A stretch of DNA of 64,000 nt from Brachybacterium vulturis (GTDB taxonomy: Bacteria; Actinomycetota; Actinomycetes; Actinomycetales; Dermabacteraceae). This document shows, one piece after another, positions 9,427 to 17,879 of the stretch. The notes under the pieces are model-generated. The model did not search any database. It was not told where the DNA came from and saw only the letters and a list, made by a program, of their open reading frames with translations. The DNA is taken from the NCBI RefSeq assembly GCF_002407185.1, contig NZ_CP023563.1:434001-498000 (forward strand), read 5' to 3'. A program made the translations under genes and the position numbers. The first letter of the stretch is position 1. Each line of letters starts with the position of its first letter.

Positions 9427-11070
9427 TCAGGCCCGCAGCAGGACGGGCAGCGCCTCCAGCGGGGCGTCCACCTCGATCGTCGTCGGCCCCTCGTGCCGGC
9501 GTCCCTGGGCATCGGTCCAGGTGCCGGCGGGGAGGATGACGCGGCGCGAGCGCGCCCCCCGCTCGAGCACCGGGGCGACCACGAGGTCCTCGCCGAGCAT
9601 GAACTGGTCCCGGACGTCCTCCAGGCCGGGATGGTGGTAGGCCATGGGGCGCAGGATCGGCTCCCCGGTGCGAGCGGCGTGCTCGGCGAGGTCCAGGAGG
9701 CGGCCCAGGTGGTGCTCGCGCAGCCGGAGGGCGGCCCGCACCGCGGCGAGGTGCTCCTCGTCCAGCACCCGGGCCGGGGAGGCGGAGAACTGGATCATCG
9801 GTGCCAGCGCCGCGACCTGCGCGTAGCGGACGAAGAACTCCTGGTCGATGTCGCCCTGGCTCTGCATGGCGCTGATCTCGCCGCCGCCGACCATGTCCGG
9901 GCAGCAGTAGGCGTAGCCCATCAGGGACTGGGCAATCATCCGCGGGATCAGGCTAACGATGCCGGCCTCGCCCCAGGCGGGCGGGGTGTCCTGGACGCGC
10001 TGCGCGAGCGGCTGCCCGCCCATGTCCCAGCTGGCGCGCATCTCGCTGAGCGGGTAGCGCGCCGCCAGGCGCGACCACTGGCGGCACATGTCCACGGGCC
10101 TCAGCCCGCCGGTGAGGTCGTCGTCCCGGAAGTCGCCGACGTCGGCGCCGTCGAACTTGAAGCCGTCCACGCCGAGCGCGCACAGCGCGTCCGCCTGCTC
10201 GTGGAACCACTGCACGGCCTGCGGCTCCGAGAGGTCCAGGACGGCGCTGACCCCGTTCCACCAGCGGCGCAGGGCGGTGTGGCCGTCGGCCCCGCGCAGC
10301 AGCAGACCCGCGCCCTCGAGCCGACGGAAGGCGGGAGAGTCGGGGCTGATGTAGGGCACCACCCAGAGCATCAGGCGGCATCCCCAGTCATGCAGGGTGC
10401 GCGCCAGGTGGGCGGGGTCGGGGAATCGGGCCGCGTCGAAGGTCCAGTTGCCGTAGTCGGCCGACCACATGTCGTCGATCATCACGACCCCGGGCGGCAG
10501 GCCGGCGTCCAGCAGGCGCCGCACGTAGTCGAGCACCCCGTCCTGGGTGGGCAGGAAGGGCTGCTCGATCCACGAGTTGTACTGCGGGCCGGTGAACAGC
10601 GCACGGTCCGGCAGCGGGCCGCCGACCCGGATGGTGCCGCCGCGACGTGCGGCGGCATCGGCGGGGGCGGCGCCGTCCGCGGAGGTGGTGGCGCTGTCGA
10701 CCGGGCCGGTGGCATCGGCGGCGCCCTGCAGCGCCGAGCGCAGGCTCTGCCCGTTGGTCTCCAGGCGCACTCCCGCCCCGGTGACCTCGAGCTCGCCCTC
10801 GCGGAAGCGGAAGCGGAAGGGGCCGTCGGCCTGCACCCGGCGTCCCGTGCTGGAGATCAGCAGCGGCGAGGCCTGGTTGCAGCCCTCGGCGGGACGGCCC
10901 GGAACGGGCTCGGCACCGGCGAGATCGCGAGCGAACTCCGCAGTGCCGTAGGGCATGGCGTGGGCGTCGGCAGCGCGACCGCCCCACCATCGTTCGTGAT
11001 CCTGCAGAGGGATCCGCAGCGTCGAGGCGGGCTCGGGCGCATGGTCAGGGCTGGTCGCGTCGCTGGTCAC
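9427..11070 (-). CDS. Glycoside hydrolase family 31 (alpha-glycosidase)
   Basis: Retaining alpha-glycosidase of 547 residues, without a signal peptide, so cytoplasmic. GH31 features include VVMIDDMWSADYGNWTFD (about 196-213), the WVVPYISPDSP strand, and the nucleophile region VDGFKFDGADVGDF with catalytic D307. The acid/base should lie in the DTPPAWGEAGIVSLIP stretch, but I do not assign the residue. YCCPDMVGGGE and the C-terminal ILRPMAYHHPG and VAPVLERGARSRRVILPAGTW fit the family. The short length and KFDGAD form resemble the compact YihQ/MYORG-like GH31 branch rather than 700-residue alpha-glucosidases. Residues 115-145 are an Ala-rich low-complexity insert. The start is the GTG at 11070; no strong ribosome-binding site is seen, so the start could be further in. 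Confidence 0.85.
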   Translation of the reverse strand: MTSDATSPDHAPEPASTLRIPLQDHERWWGGRAADAHAMPYGTAEFARDLAGAEPVPGRPAEGCNQASPLLISSTGRRVQADGPFRFRFREGELEVTGAGVRLETNGQSLRSALQGAADATGPVDSATTSADGAAPADAAARRGGTIRVGGPLPDRALFTGPQYNSWIEQPFLPTQDGVLDYVRRLLDAGLPPGVVMIDDMWSADYGNWTFDAARFPDPAHLARTLHDWGCRLMLWVVPYISPDSPAFRRLEGAGLLLRGADGHTALRRWWNGVSAVLDLSEPQAVQWFHEQADALCALGVDGFKFDGADVGDFRDDDLTGGLRPVDMCRQWSRLAARYPLSEMRASWDMGGQPLAQRVQDTPPAWGEAGIVSLIPRMIAQSLMGYAYCCPDMVGGGEISAMQSQGDIDQEFFVRYAQVAALAPMIQFSASPARVLDEEHLAAVRAALRLREHHLGRLLDLAEHAARTGEPILRPMAYHHPGLEDVRDQFMLGEDLVVAPVLERGARSRRVILPAGTWTDAQGRRHEGPTTIEVDAPLEALPVLLRA

Positions 11071-11090
11071 CCGGGAAGTCTACGAAAAGA

Positions 11091-11106
11091 CCGCGCCGCG
11101 GCGCGG
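11091..11106. terminator. GC palindrome after the lipoprotein gene
   Basis: CCGCGCCGCGGCGCGG is a perfect 16-bp palindrome, 22 bases beyond the stop codon of the minus-strand lipoprotein gene and before the GH31 start. It could end the lipoprotein transcript. Confidence 0.35.
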
Positions 11107-11127
11107 GGTCGTCCCCGTGGTGGACGC

Positions 11128-11691
11128 TCAGTCGTCCTCGCCCTGCAGGCACGGCACGGTGCCGTCGACCACGGCGTCGCCGATCGTCGCCTCGGCGAAG
11201 GTGATCGTGTCGTCCTCGGCGGTGATGTCCGTCGTGGAGGAGCTCTTCTCCGGCTCGCCCTGATCGTCGAGCTTCACCATGGCGAACTCTCCGGGCGTCA
11301 CCTTGATCAGCGGGAGCTCGCCCTCCTGCCCCTTGATGATGACGTTGCGGATCGTGCCGGGCTCCCCGTTGCAGCGCACGATGTCCGGCGTGAGGGTGGT
11401 CTCCTCGCCGTCCAGGGTGATCGTGAGGGTGCCGGCCTCCACGCCTGCGGCGGCGTCGTCGCCCTCGTCCGCGGAGTCCTGCTCCTCGGCGGCGGAGCCG
11501 TCCTCGGTCGCCGACTCCTCGGAGTCCTCGGGCGACTGCTCCGGTGCGGCCTGCGTGGTCTCGCCCGCCTCGGCGCCGCCGCTGTCGCTGCTCGCCGTGG
11601 GGCTCTCGTCCTGCGAGGCGCCACAGGCGGCGAGGGAGAGGATGAGGGCGGCGGCGGCCGCACCGGTGCGGAGGTGACGTGTTGTGAGCAT
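11128..11691 (-). CDS. Small secreted lipoprotein of unknown function
   Basis: A 187-residue lipoprotein. The signal is LRTGAAAAALILSLAACG, with lipobox LAAC and Cys at about residue 23. It is followed by a very acidic, Ser/Ala/Glu-rich linker (about 25-85), typical of a tether from the membrane through the wall. The folded part (about 88-187) begins TLTITLDGEETTLTPDIVRC and ends with a second Cys near the C-terminus (GTVPCLQGEDD), so a disulfide is possible. The layout of lipid anchor plus one small beta domain with two cysteines recalls mycobacterial LpqH-type antigens, but this is only a loose resemblance. No function is assigned. Confidence 0.8.
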   Translation of the reverse strand: MLTTRHLRTGAAAAALILSLAACGASQDESPTASSDSGGAEAGETTQAAPEQSPEDSEESATEDGSAAEEQDSADEGDDAAAGVEAGTLTITLDGEETTLTPDIVRCNGEPGTIRNVIIKGQEGELPLIKVTPGEFAMVKLDDQGEPEKSSSTTDITAEDDTITFAEATIGDAVVDGTVPCLQGEDD

Positions 11692-11705
11692 GATTGATAC
11701 TTAGC

Positions 11706-11721
11706 ACGCCTGTGCAGGCGT
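11706..11721. promoter_or_regulatory. Perfect 16-bp inverted repeat upstream of the lipoprotein gene
   Basis: ACGCCTG-TG-CAGGCGT is a perfect dyad 15 bases upstream of the lipoprotein start and downstream of the minus-strand oxidoreductase stop. It could be an operator over the lipoprotein promoter or the terminator hairpin of the oxidoreductase; sequence alone does not decide. Confidence 0.35.
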
Positions 11722-11827
11722 TCGCATCTCGGCACAGCACGCCACCTGGGCGGATGCGTGCGCGACGTGAACGACTGCTCACACCATGGGTTCCGGTCGC
11801 GCTCGACGGCGCCCCCGCGCCCCCGCT

Positions 11828-12748
11828 TCAGAGCCGCAGCACCAGCTTCCCGCGCACGTGCCGGGTGCGCACCCGGTCCAGCGCCACGGCGGCCTCCGCG
11901 AACGGGTGGACGCGCTCGATCTCCAGATGCACCGCGCCCGTGGCCACATCCTCCAGCATCGCGAGCAGCTCGGCGCGCACATCGGCGACGTAGTCGATCA
12001 TCACCGGCGTGATGCCCCGTTCGGTGGGCACGGAATCGCCCGAGATGGTGATGACGCTCCCTCCGTCCTTCACCACCCGCATGCTGTCCGCGCTGGTGCC
12101 CGGGTGCACGGCCAGCGCCGCATCGACACCCTGCGGTGCCCAGTCACGGATCTCCTGGACCCACCCGGCATCGTGGTAGTCCACTGTCATCTCCGCGCCC
12201 AACGAGCGCATGAAGTCATGGTTGTGGGCGGACGCCGAGGCCGCGACCTGCCACCCGCGTCGACGTGCGACCTGCAGCGCCAGGGTCCCGATCGCTCCGG
12301 CCCCGCCGGCGATGAAGAGCCTCCCGCCTGCGGGCATGTCGCCGATCGTGGCGAGGGCGCGCAGCACCGTGTTGGCGGCCACGGGCAGCGCCGCCGCCTG
12401 CACCATGTCGAGTCCCTCGGGGATCGGCAGGATCAGCGAGTTCACGTCGACCACCGCGAACTCCGCCCAGGTCCCGCCCTTGGGCTGCATGACGTTGACG
12501 AACGCGATCCGGTCCCCGCGGCGATGTCGTCCCGCCACCTCGCTGCCGACCTCCTCGACCACCCCGGCGCCCTCGATCCCGATGGGGAGGGAGCCGGCGG
12601 CGTCCGGCGGCAGGAAATAGGAGTCGTGGATCCCGACCCCGATCGCCTGGAGGCGCACCAGCAGCTCCCCGGGACCGGGCTCGGGTACGGGCACGTCGGT
12701 GAGCGTGATGGTCTCGGAGTCCGGGGCGGTCAGCAGATAGGCCTTCAT
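11828..12748 (-). CDS. Zinc-independent MDR oxidoreductase (quinone oxidoreductase-like)
   Basis: NAD(P)H-dependent medium-chain reductase of 306 residues, cytoplasmic. It starts MKAYLLTAPDSETITLTDVP, with the GroES-like fold in the first 120 residues (PIGIEGAGVVEEVG). The Rossmann nucleotide site is RLFIAGGAGAIGTLALQVAR. The C-terminal signature is HVRGKLVLRL. The zinc-binding Cys/His set of alcohol dehydrogenases is absent, which places it with quinone oxidoreductases. The substrate is unknown. It shares strand with the GH35 gene upstream (gap about 90 bases) but has no obvious role in sugar breakdown. An open frame continues upstream through the GH35 gene in another phase and is not part of this gene. 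Confidence 0.88.
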   Translation of the reverse strand: MKAYLLTAPDSETITLTDVPVPEPGPGELLVRLQAIGVGIHDSYFLPPDAAGSLPIGIEGAGVVEEVGSEVAGRHRRGDRIAFVNVMQPKGGTWAEFAVVDVNSLILPIPEGLDMVQAAALPVAANTVLRALATIGDMPAGGRLFIAGGAGAIGTLALQVARRRGWQVAASASAHNHDFMRSLGAEMTVDYHDAGWVQEIRDWAPQGVDAALAVHPGTSADSMRVVKDGGSVITISGDSVPTERGITPVMIDYVADVRAELLAMLEDVATGAVHLEIERVHPFAEAAVALDRVRTRHVRGKLVLRL

Positions 12749-12837
12749 GGGGTCACGGTACCCGGGGACCTGGACGGACGAGATGGACCCGGGCGGCCCG
12801 GCCGATCCTGCAGCGGAGCCGGGCCGGGGCCCCTCGC

Positions 12838-15800
12838 TCACAGCAGCGGCGGGGCCGTCCCGATCGATCCGGTGCGGGCGAAGACCGGGACCAGCTCGAT
12901 GGTCTCCGGTCCGGCCCCCGCTTCCTTCGCCGCGACCCAGACGGCGAGCGTGTTGGGTCCGTGGTGGTCGAGGAAGCCGGAGGGGATCGTGAACTCGCTC
13001 TGGGGGCCGATGTCCCCGATATAGATCCCGGTGTTCCAGCCGTTGACATACAGCACCGCCTGGCAGGCATCGCGGCGACCGTCCTCGAAGCGCGGCGAGC
13101 GCAGCGCGAAGCGCCAGGCGATGTCCACGCCGTCGGGCGTGGAGAGCTCGAAGCTCGTGCGGTACCACCGCACGCCCGGCGCGTCCGCCACCAGGGACGA
13201 GGCCTCCTCCCAGGCGGAGTCGTCGTGGCCGGGCAGATGCCAGCCGTGACGCTCCCCGTGCAGGCCGCCGGTGTTGTACAGCGTGCGGCGGGAGTCGATG
13301 TCCGCTGCCCCCTGCACTCGCCAGGTGATTTCCCCGGTGGCGGGCAGCACCGCATCGAACAGCCCGCGGTTCTGCTTCGAGAGACCGTTGTCGCTCCAGT
13401 CGAGGTTCTGGCCGAGGTTGTGCACCAGCACGCTGAGCACCGTCGTCGCGCCCGGGACGGCGACGTCCTCGGGCAGCGTGAAGGTCTGGTCCTTCCCCAC
13501 GGCGGGCGCCGCGCCGAGGTAGGAGCCGTCGGCCCAGGCCTGCAGGAACGCCGGCTGCTGGCCCTGGGGCGGCTGGCCGGTGCCCCCGTTGCCGCGCAGC
13601 ACGAGCTCTCGGCTCTCCCCGGCGGTGAAGACGGCGCGGTACCAGATGCTGCCCTCGAAGTAGCCGTAGTGGTTGGAGTCGAGCACGACGCCTCCGCGCC
13701 CGGGGCCCTGGAAGGTGGTGGACCCCTCCGTGGAGTCGGCGACCGTCCACGCCGAGTCGTCGAAGTCCGCCGCGGCCTCCGGCGCGCCCTCTGCGACCCG
13801 GAAGGTCAGATCCGGGACGGTCGGGCCGGCCGGCGCTGACAGCGTGTGCGTGGCGATGCCGTCGGAGACCGGCCGGCTCTGCCCGTTGACGATGACGCGG
13901 CGGATCCCGTCGGGCACGTCGAGACGCACCTCGGCCAGGTCCGTCGAGCCGAGGACGATCTCCGCGTCGGCCCGGGCGAAGGCGACGGTGCGAGCCAGCT
14001 CCGCGCCCTCGACGACGACGTGCGCATCGGTGCCGCCGGGGGTGACGGTGCTCCGGTTCACCGGGCGGCCACCGAGGAACCAGGTGGTGGTGGCCGCGGT
14101 GCGGGAGATCGCACGCAGCACCAGGCGGCTCTTCCCACCGCTGCCCGCCGAGGTCAGGGGGCGGCCGGCGATCTCCACCTGCACCGGCTGGTCGCCGTGG
14201 ACGAGGTTGATCCGCAGCTGCCCGGTCCCCTCGTCCCAGGTGGTGAGCACGGACTCGGGGGCGGTGACCTCGGGTTCGGCGGCGTAGCGCAGCACGATCT
14301 CGCCCGGGTCCCCGTCGTGGCCGATCAGGTACTGCAGGTGGCCCTTCCGCCGCGGCAGGGCCGGGCCGAACAGGGCGCTGGTCGAATAGAGCAGGCCATG
14401 GTCTCCGATCACGGTGTCGGCGACGACGGTCAGCGCATCCCGGCCGTGCAGATGCAGGAACGTGGACTCGTCCTGGGGCACTCGGGCCCAGCCCACCACG
14501 CCCTCGGGGATCTCGACGCTCCCGTCCTGGCCGCCGGCGGGGACGTCGAAGCCGTCGAGGGCGACGACGGTGCCCTCTGCTCCCTCGGCGGGCTCGCCGA
14601 GGGCCTCCACGACGATCGTGTGCTCCCCCGCGCTCAGGTCGTGGACCTGGTAGCTGACGACCTGGGAGGGCTTGTTCTGTGCCGTGTCGACGTGACTGGT
14701 GAAGGTGCCGTGCTCCTGCCCGTCCACGAGGACGCGGGCCCGGCCGTGGTCGGTGCCGGTGGCGGTGATGACATCGACCGCGGTGCCCGTGAAGGTCCAG
14801 CTCGCGGTGGCGCCGGCCGTCTCGGTGCGGGTCAGGGTCGCCGCGGAGGCGGTGGGGTCCTCGATCTGCTCCCAGTCGCCCTGGTAGGTGATCGCGGCGT
14901 CGCGGTCGTCGGCCGTCGGGGCGTGCGCACCGGCCTCTTCGGGGTCCCCGAGCACGAGCGCGGTCGCGAAGCGGGTGTCGGTCTCGTCGTTGGAGTCGGC
15001 CAGGCGGAAGGCGAGCAGCCGGGGCCGGCCGTCGTCGGTCGCCGAGCTCTCGTCGCCGGTGCTCGCGCGCTGGTAGGCCTGGAGCTGGCCCCCGTCGACC
15101 TCGCGCAGGGCCTGCGGGGCGACCGGTGTCATCGACGCGATCTGCGGCAGGGCCTGCTGCAGGTAGCCGAGCTCCTTCTGGACGGCGAGCTTCTCGGTCA
15201 GCTCGCGGTCCTCCGTGATCGCCGCGCCGTAGTCGTAGCTGGTGAATCCCGACGACGGGGAGCCGGTGTATCCCCAGTTGGTGCCGCCGAAGACCATGTA
15301 GTAGTTGAAGGCGGTGACGCCGTTGGCGAGGTTGCGCACCCCCCATTGCCGGGTGAAGGCGGGGTCGGTGAACTCGTAGGCCTGATGGGAGTCGAACGAC
15401 GCCCCCCAGGGGGTGAACGCCCCGCCCTGGGACTCGGTGATGAACTGCGGGGTGTCGGGACTGATCTCGCGGTAGGTCTGCTCGGACTCGCCGATCCGCG
15501 CCCGGGGACCGCCGGCGTTGAATCCCAGCGGGTAGTTGTCGTAGGCGTAGAAGTCGGTGTGATGCTTCTCGGTGTCGGCGAAGCGACCGCCCAGCCCGTA
15601 GTCGTTGTGGAACACGGGCACGGTGATGCCGGTGGAGCGCACGTGATCGGCCAGGCCGCGCAGGAACGCGGAGCTCTCCGGGTTCTCGGCGAACAGCTCG
15701 TTCTCGACCTGGTACATCAGCACGCTGCCACCGCCGTCGGTCACCTGGTGGCGGGAGATGATCTCGTTCGCGGCGCTCAGCCATGCACAGGAGTCCGCGA

Positions 15801-16383
15801 AGTTCTCCGGGTCCATCGAGCGCAGCGGCGCCGCCCGGTTGGTCAGGTACGCCGGCAGCCCGCCCATCGAGATCTCGGCGTTGACGTAGGGCCCGGGCCG
15901 CGCGATGACATACAGCCCCTCCTCCGCCGCCATGGTCAGCAGCAGGTCGAGGTCCCGGATCCCGCGGAAGTCGAAGTCGCCGCCCGGGGCGCTCTGGTGC
16001 AGTCCCCAGAAGAAGTAGAAGGAGACCGCGGTGAATCCTGCGGCCTTCACGATCTGCAGCAGATCGCGCCACTGGGCCGGTGCGGGCACCCGCCAGGGGT
16101 GGATCTCGCCCGAGTAGATCAGCAGCCGCTGGTCATCGACGAAGAAGGAGTGCTCGTCCCAGGTGACGGTGTGCGCGCGGCCGTCGTTGCCGGGGAAGGA
16201 CGAGGTGCCGTGCAGCAGGTCGTCCGTCGCCTCCCGGCCCTCCGGAGCGGCCGGCCCGAGCGCATCGGCGGGGGTTGCGGCGAGCACCGCCGGAGCCGCG
16301 AGGGCCGCTCCGGCGGTGCAGGCCCCCAGGCGCAGGAAGCTCTGACGGCTCAGGGCGGAGGCGGGCGGTTCGGACTGCGGCAT
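12838..16383 (-). CDS. Exported glycoside hydrolase family 35 beta-galactosidase
   Basis: Secreted exo-beta-galactosidase of 1181 residues. The N-terminus holds a Tat-like signal (SRQSFLRLGACTAGAALAAP). The GH35 barrel runs from about residue 80: LIYSGEIHPWRVP, FYFFWGLHQ, IARPGPYVNAEISMGGLP. The acid/base is E229 in YQVENE and the nucleophile E317 in FITESQGG. Later regions contain beta-galactosidase domains 2 and 3 (from about 350-700) and two galactose-binding jelly rolls, the last carrying NHYGYFEGSIWYRAVF and VLYVNGWNTGIYIGDIGPQ. This long layout is that of fungal LacA-like and actinobacterial enzymes. The ATG at 16383 is preferred over 16440 because GAGGAG lies six bases upstream and the shorter start gives a clean signal peptide. 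Confidence 0.93.
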   Translation of the reverse strand: MPQSEPPASALSRQSFLRLGACTAGAALAAPAVLAATPADALGPAAPEGREATDDLLHGTSSFPGNDGRAHTVTWDEHSFFVDDQRLLIYSGEIHPWRVPAPAQWRDLLQIVKAAGFTAVSFYFFWGLHQSAPGGDFDFRGIRDLDLLLTMAAEEGLYVIARPGPYVNAEISMGGLPAYLTNRAAPLRSMDPENFADSCAWLSAANEIISRHQVTDGGGSVLMYQVENELFAENPESSAFLRGLADHVRSTGITVPVFHNDYGLGGRFADTEKHHTDFYAYDNYPLGFNAGGPRARIGESEQTYREISPDTPQFITESQGGAFTPWGASFDSHQAYEFTDPAFTRQWGVRNLANGVTAFNYYMVFGGTNWGYTGSPSSGFTSYDYGAAITEDRELTEKLAVQKELGYLQQALPQIASMTPVAPQALREVDGGQLQAYQRASTGDESSATDDGRPRLLAFRLADSNDETDTRFATALVLGDPEEAGAHAPTADDRDAAITYQGDWEQIEDPTASAATLTRTETAGATASWTFTGTAVDVITATGTDHGRARVLVDGQEHGTFTSHVDTAQNKPSQVVSYQVHDLSAGEHTIVVEALGEPAEGAEGTVVALDGFDVPAGGQDGSVEIPEGVVGWARVPQDESTFLHLHGRDALTVVADTVIGDHGLLYSTSALFGPALPRRKGHLQYLIGHDGDPGEIVLRYAAEPEVTAPESVLTTWDEGTGQLRINLVHGDQPVQVEIAGRPLTSAGSGGKSRLVLRAISRTAATTTWFLGGRPVNRSTVTPGGTDAHVVVEGAELARTVAFARADAEIVLGSTDLAEVRLDVPDGIRRVIVNGQSRPVSDGIATHTLSAPAGPTVPDLTFRVAEGAPEAAADFDDSAWTVADSTEGSTTFQGPGRGGVVLDSNHYGYFEGSIWYRAVFTAGESRELVLRGNGGTGQPPQGQQPAFLQAWADGSYLGAAPAVGKDQTFTLPEDVAVPGATTVLSVLVHNLGQNLDWSDNGLSKQNRGLFDAVLPATGEITWRVQGAADIDSRRTLYNTGGLHGERHGWHLPGHDDSAWEEASSLVADAPGVRWYRTSFELSTPDGVDIAWRFALRSPRFEDGRRDACQAVLYVNGWNTGIYIGDIGPQSEFTIPSGFLDHHGPNTLAVWVAAKEAGAGPETIELVPVFARTGSIGTAPPLL

Positions 16384-16424
16384 GCGGGACTCCTCGTCGA
16401 GCGGGTTGTCGTGACAGCCGACGG

Positions 16425-16440
16425 TAGCAAATCGGTTCAC
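16425..16440. promoter_or_regulatory. Possible LacI-type operator upstream of the GH35 gene
   Basis: TAGCAAATCGGTTCAC (reverse GTGAACCGATTTGCTA) has the A/T-flanked central CG of LacI-family sites and lies about 45 bases upstream of the GH35 start. It does not match the two other LacI site groups in this window. Weak evidence. Confidence 0.25.
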
Positions 16441-16505
16441 AGGCGTAGGCGGCGTTCCGCTATCGGGGCGTGCGGTGACAGTGATCGGTCTGCCTCACGC
16501 CCGCG

Positions 16506-16701
16506 CAGCAGCCCGCGCTGGAGACGCTGACCGAGCAGGCGCGGTGGCAGGCGATCGTGCCGTACATGCTGGGCTGCGTGGTGGCGTGGGTGTCCAACGA
16601 GGTGGGGATCGGGATCACGCAGCTGAACGGGATCGTGGTGGCGCTGGTGATGGTGTGGGTATTCGGGGTGCGGTCAGGGCGGCCGTTCGCTCGTGCGCGA
16701 T
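16506..16701 (+). pseudogene. C-terminal remnant of an NCS1-type nucleobase permease
   Basis: The plus frame reads QPALETLTEQARWQAIVPYM, then LGCVVAWVSNEVG, GIGITQLNGIVVALVMVWVF and a stop at 16699-16701. Two hydrophobic helices and the WQAIV...GCVVAW...GI..LNGIVVAL pattern resemble the last helices of cytosine permease-like NCS1 transporters. There is no start, no promoter and no N-terminal part. The end overlaps an antisense remnant of another gene (16676-16770). Two intact NCS1 permeases lie elsewhere in the window. The family assignment is by eye and moderate. Confidence 0.45.
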
Positions 16702-16770
16702 GACCTAGGCAATCGCGTGGTTCTCGATCTCGCCGTCGGTCATCGCGAAGAGCTTCTTCGGCGGCAGGGC
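16676..16770 (-). pseudogene. Decayed N-terminal fragment of a DUF3883-like gene
   Basis: Reading the minus strand gives PPKKLFAMTDGEIENHAIA, a TAG stop at 16705-16707, then VIAHERTA. The intact gene at 25223-26026 reads PPKKLLAMSNYETENRAIAY, then VIAHERTAGR. So this is a homologous N-terminus with a nonsense codon in place of the Tyr codon. Similarity ends abruptly on both sides. Differences between the copies include silent third-base changes and the L/F swap, so it is a diverged paralogue or an old duplicate, not a recent copy. Confidence 0.7.
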
Positions 16771-16922
16771 AAGAGAGTGGCAGGTGGGACCGATAGACGA
16801 CGGCGGGCCGCGAGAACTGGTTCACCGCATCGTGTCGCGCGGCTGGCGATCCGTACGACACGACGCGCACGTTCAGGGACGGACACCGTGAACTGGGCTG
16901 TTGATGCCCTTCCGCGCGGTGA

Positions 16923-17876
16923 CTATCCAGCGATTCCAGTGGGACTCGGCAACCCGTCCACGGTCCGCGGATAGGAGGGCTGTGCGCCGTCCCGAGTAAC
17001 GGCCGCCGCTCCGAGGCGGGCGGCGAACCGCGCCGCCTGGTCGAGATCGTCCCCGGCAGCGAGCCTCAGGGCGAGACCTCCGACGAAGGCGTCGCCCGCC
17101 CCGGTGGTGTCCACCGCCTCGACCTGCGGAGAAGGGACCTGCCGAAGTCCGTCGGCATCGCCGAGGAGTGCCCCACGAGGTCCGAGGGTCATCACAACCG
17201 AACGGACCCCGGCGTCGAGAAGGTCGCGCATAACGTCGGCCTCCTCGACGGCGTCACCGCCGAGCAGAGCGAGCACGGCGCGGCCTTCGTGTTCGTTGAC
17301 CACGAGGGGATCCGCGCACCGCAGCGTCTCGGAACGGACCGGGATCACCGGGGCGAGGTTCAGCAGCAACCTCTGCGCCGGGCTGCAGGCGGAGGAGACC
17401 GCATCGACGACCTCGGCGGGGATCTCGCCCTGGCACACGAAGATATCGGCGTCGGCGACCAGAGCGACGGTCTGTCCGAGGTCGTTCCAGACGAGGTTCG
17501 CACCGGGGACGAGCACGATGGAGTTCTCCCCCTGCGCGTCGACCTCGACGATGGCGAGACCGGTGGCGTGCTCGGCGAGGGCTTCGACGGCCGAGAGGTC
17601 GACCCCGTCCTCGCGGAGCAGCGCCAGGGCCTGGTCGGCTTCGGAATCCTGACCGACGCGAGCCGCCAGGCGGACCCTCCCGCCCAACCGTGCGGCGGCG
17701 AGGGCCTGATTGGCGCCTTTGCCGCCGGGGCTGCGACGAGAGCTCCGGCTGTAGAGCGTCTCCCCCGGCAGCGGGAGAGCGTCCAGCGTGAGGACCAGGT
17801 CGAGGTTCACCGATCCGACAACGAGGATCTCGGTGGACGATTCTGCCTGGCGGCTCGTGCGATCAGCGGCCCCCAT
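16923..17876 (-). CDS. PfkB-family sugar kinase, ribokinase-like
   Basis: ATP-dependent sugar kinase of 317 residues, cytoplasmic. The N-terminal PfkB signature is VGSVNLDLVLTLDALPLPGE followed by SPGGKGANQALAAARLG (about residues 50-66). The catalytic signature is VDTTGAGDAFVGGLALRL with the base Asp in GAGD (about 254). LVVNEHEGRAVL and VVMTLGPRGALL fit ribokinase (RbsK). The usual Asn/Asp sugar contacts at NLD and GGKGAN are present, so ribose or a close sugar, perhaps a nucleoside ribose, is likely. The gene follows the GATase-like gene by three bases, so they are cotranscribed under the TTGCGCAA-type operator at 18667. Confidence 0.85.
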   Translation of the reverse strand: MGAADRTSRQAESSTEILVVGSVNLDLVLTLDALPLPGETLYSRSSRRSPGGKGANQALAAARLGGRVRLAARVGQDSEADQALALLREDGVDLSAVEALAEHATGLAIVEVDAQGENSIVLVPGANLVWNDLGQTVALVADADIFVCQGEIPAEVVDAVSSACSPAQRLLLNLAPVIPVRSETLRCADPLVVNEHEGRAVLALLGGDAVEEADVMRDLLDAGVRSVVMTLGPRGALLGDADGLRQVPSPQVEAVDTTGAGDAFVGGLALRLAAGDDLDQAARFAARLGAAAVTRDGAQPSYPRTVDGLPSPTGIAG

Positions 17877-17879
17877 GGT

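Noticed and set aside
12749..16072. Open frame that would extend the MDR oxidoreductase upstream to 1414 residues
   Set aside because: The upstream 1100 codons are an out-of-phase reading of the GH35 gene; the oxidoreductase has its own ATG at 12748 and a typical N-terminus.
13846..16530. An 894-codon plus-strand open frame across the GH35 gene
   Set aside because: Antisense shadow of the GH35 gene, with no recognisable domain and biased composition.
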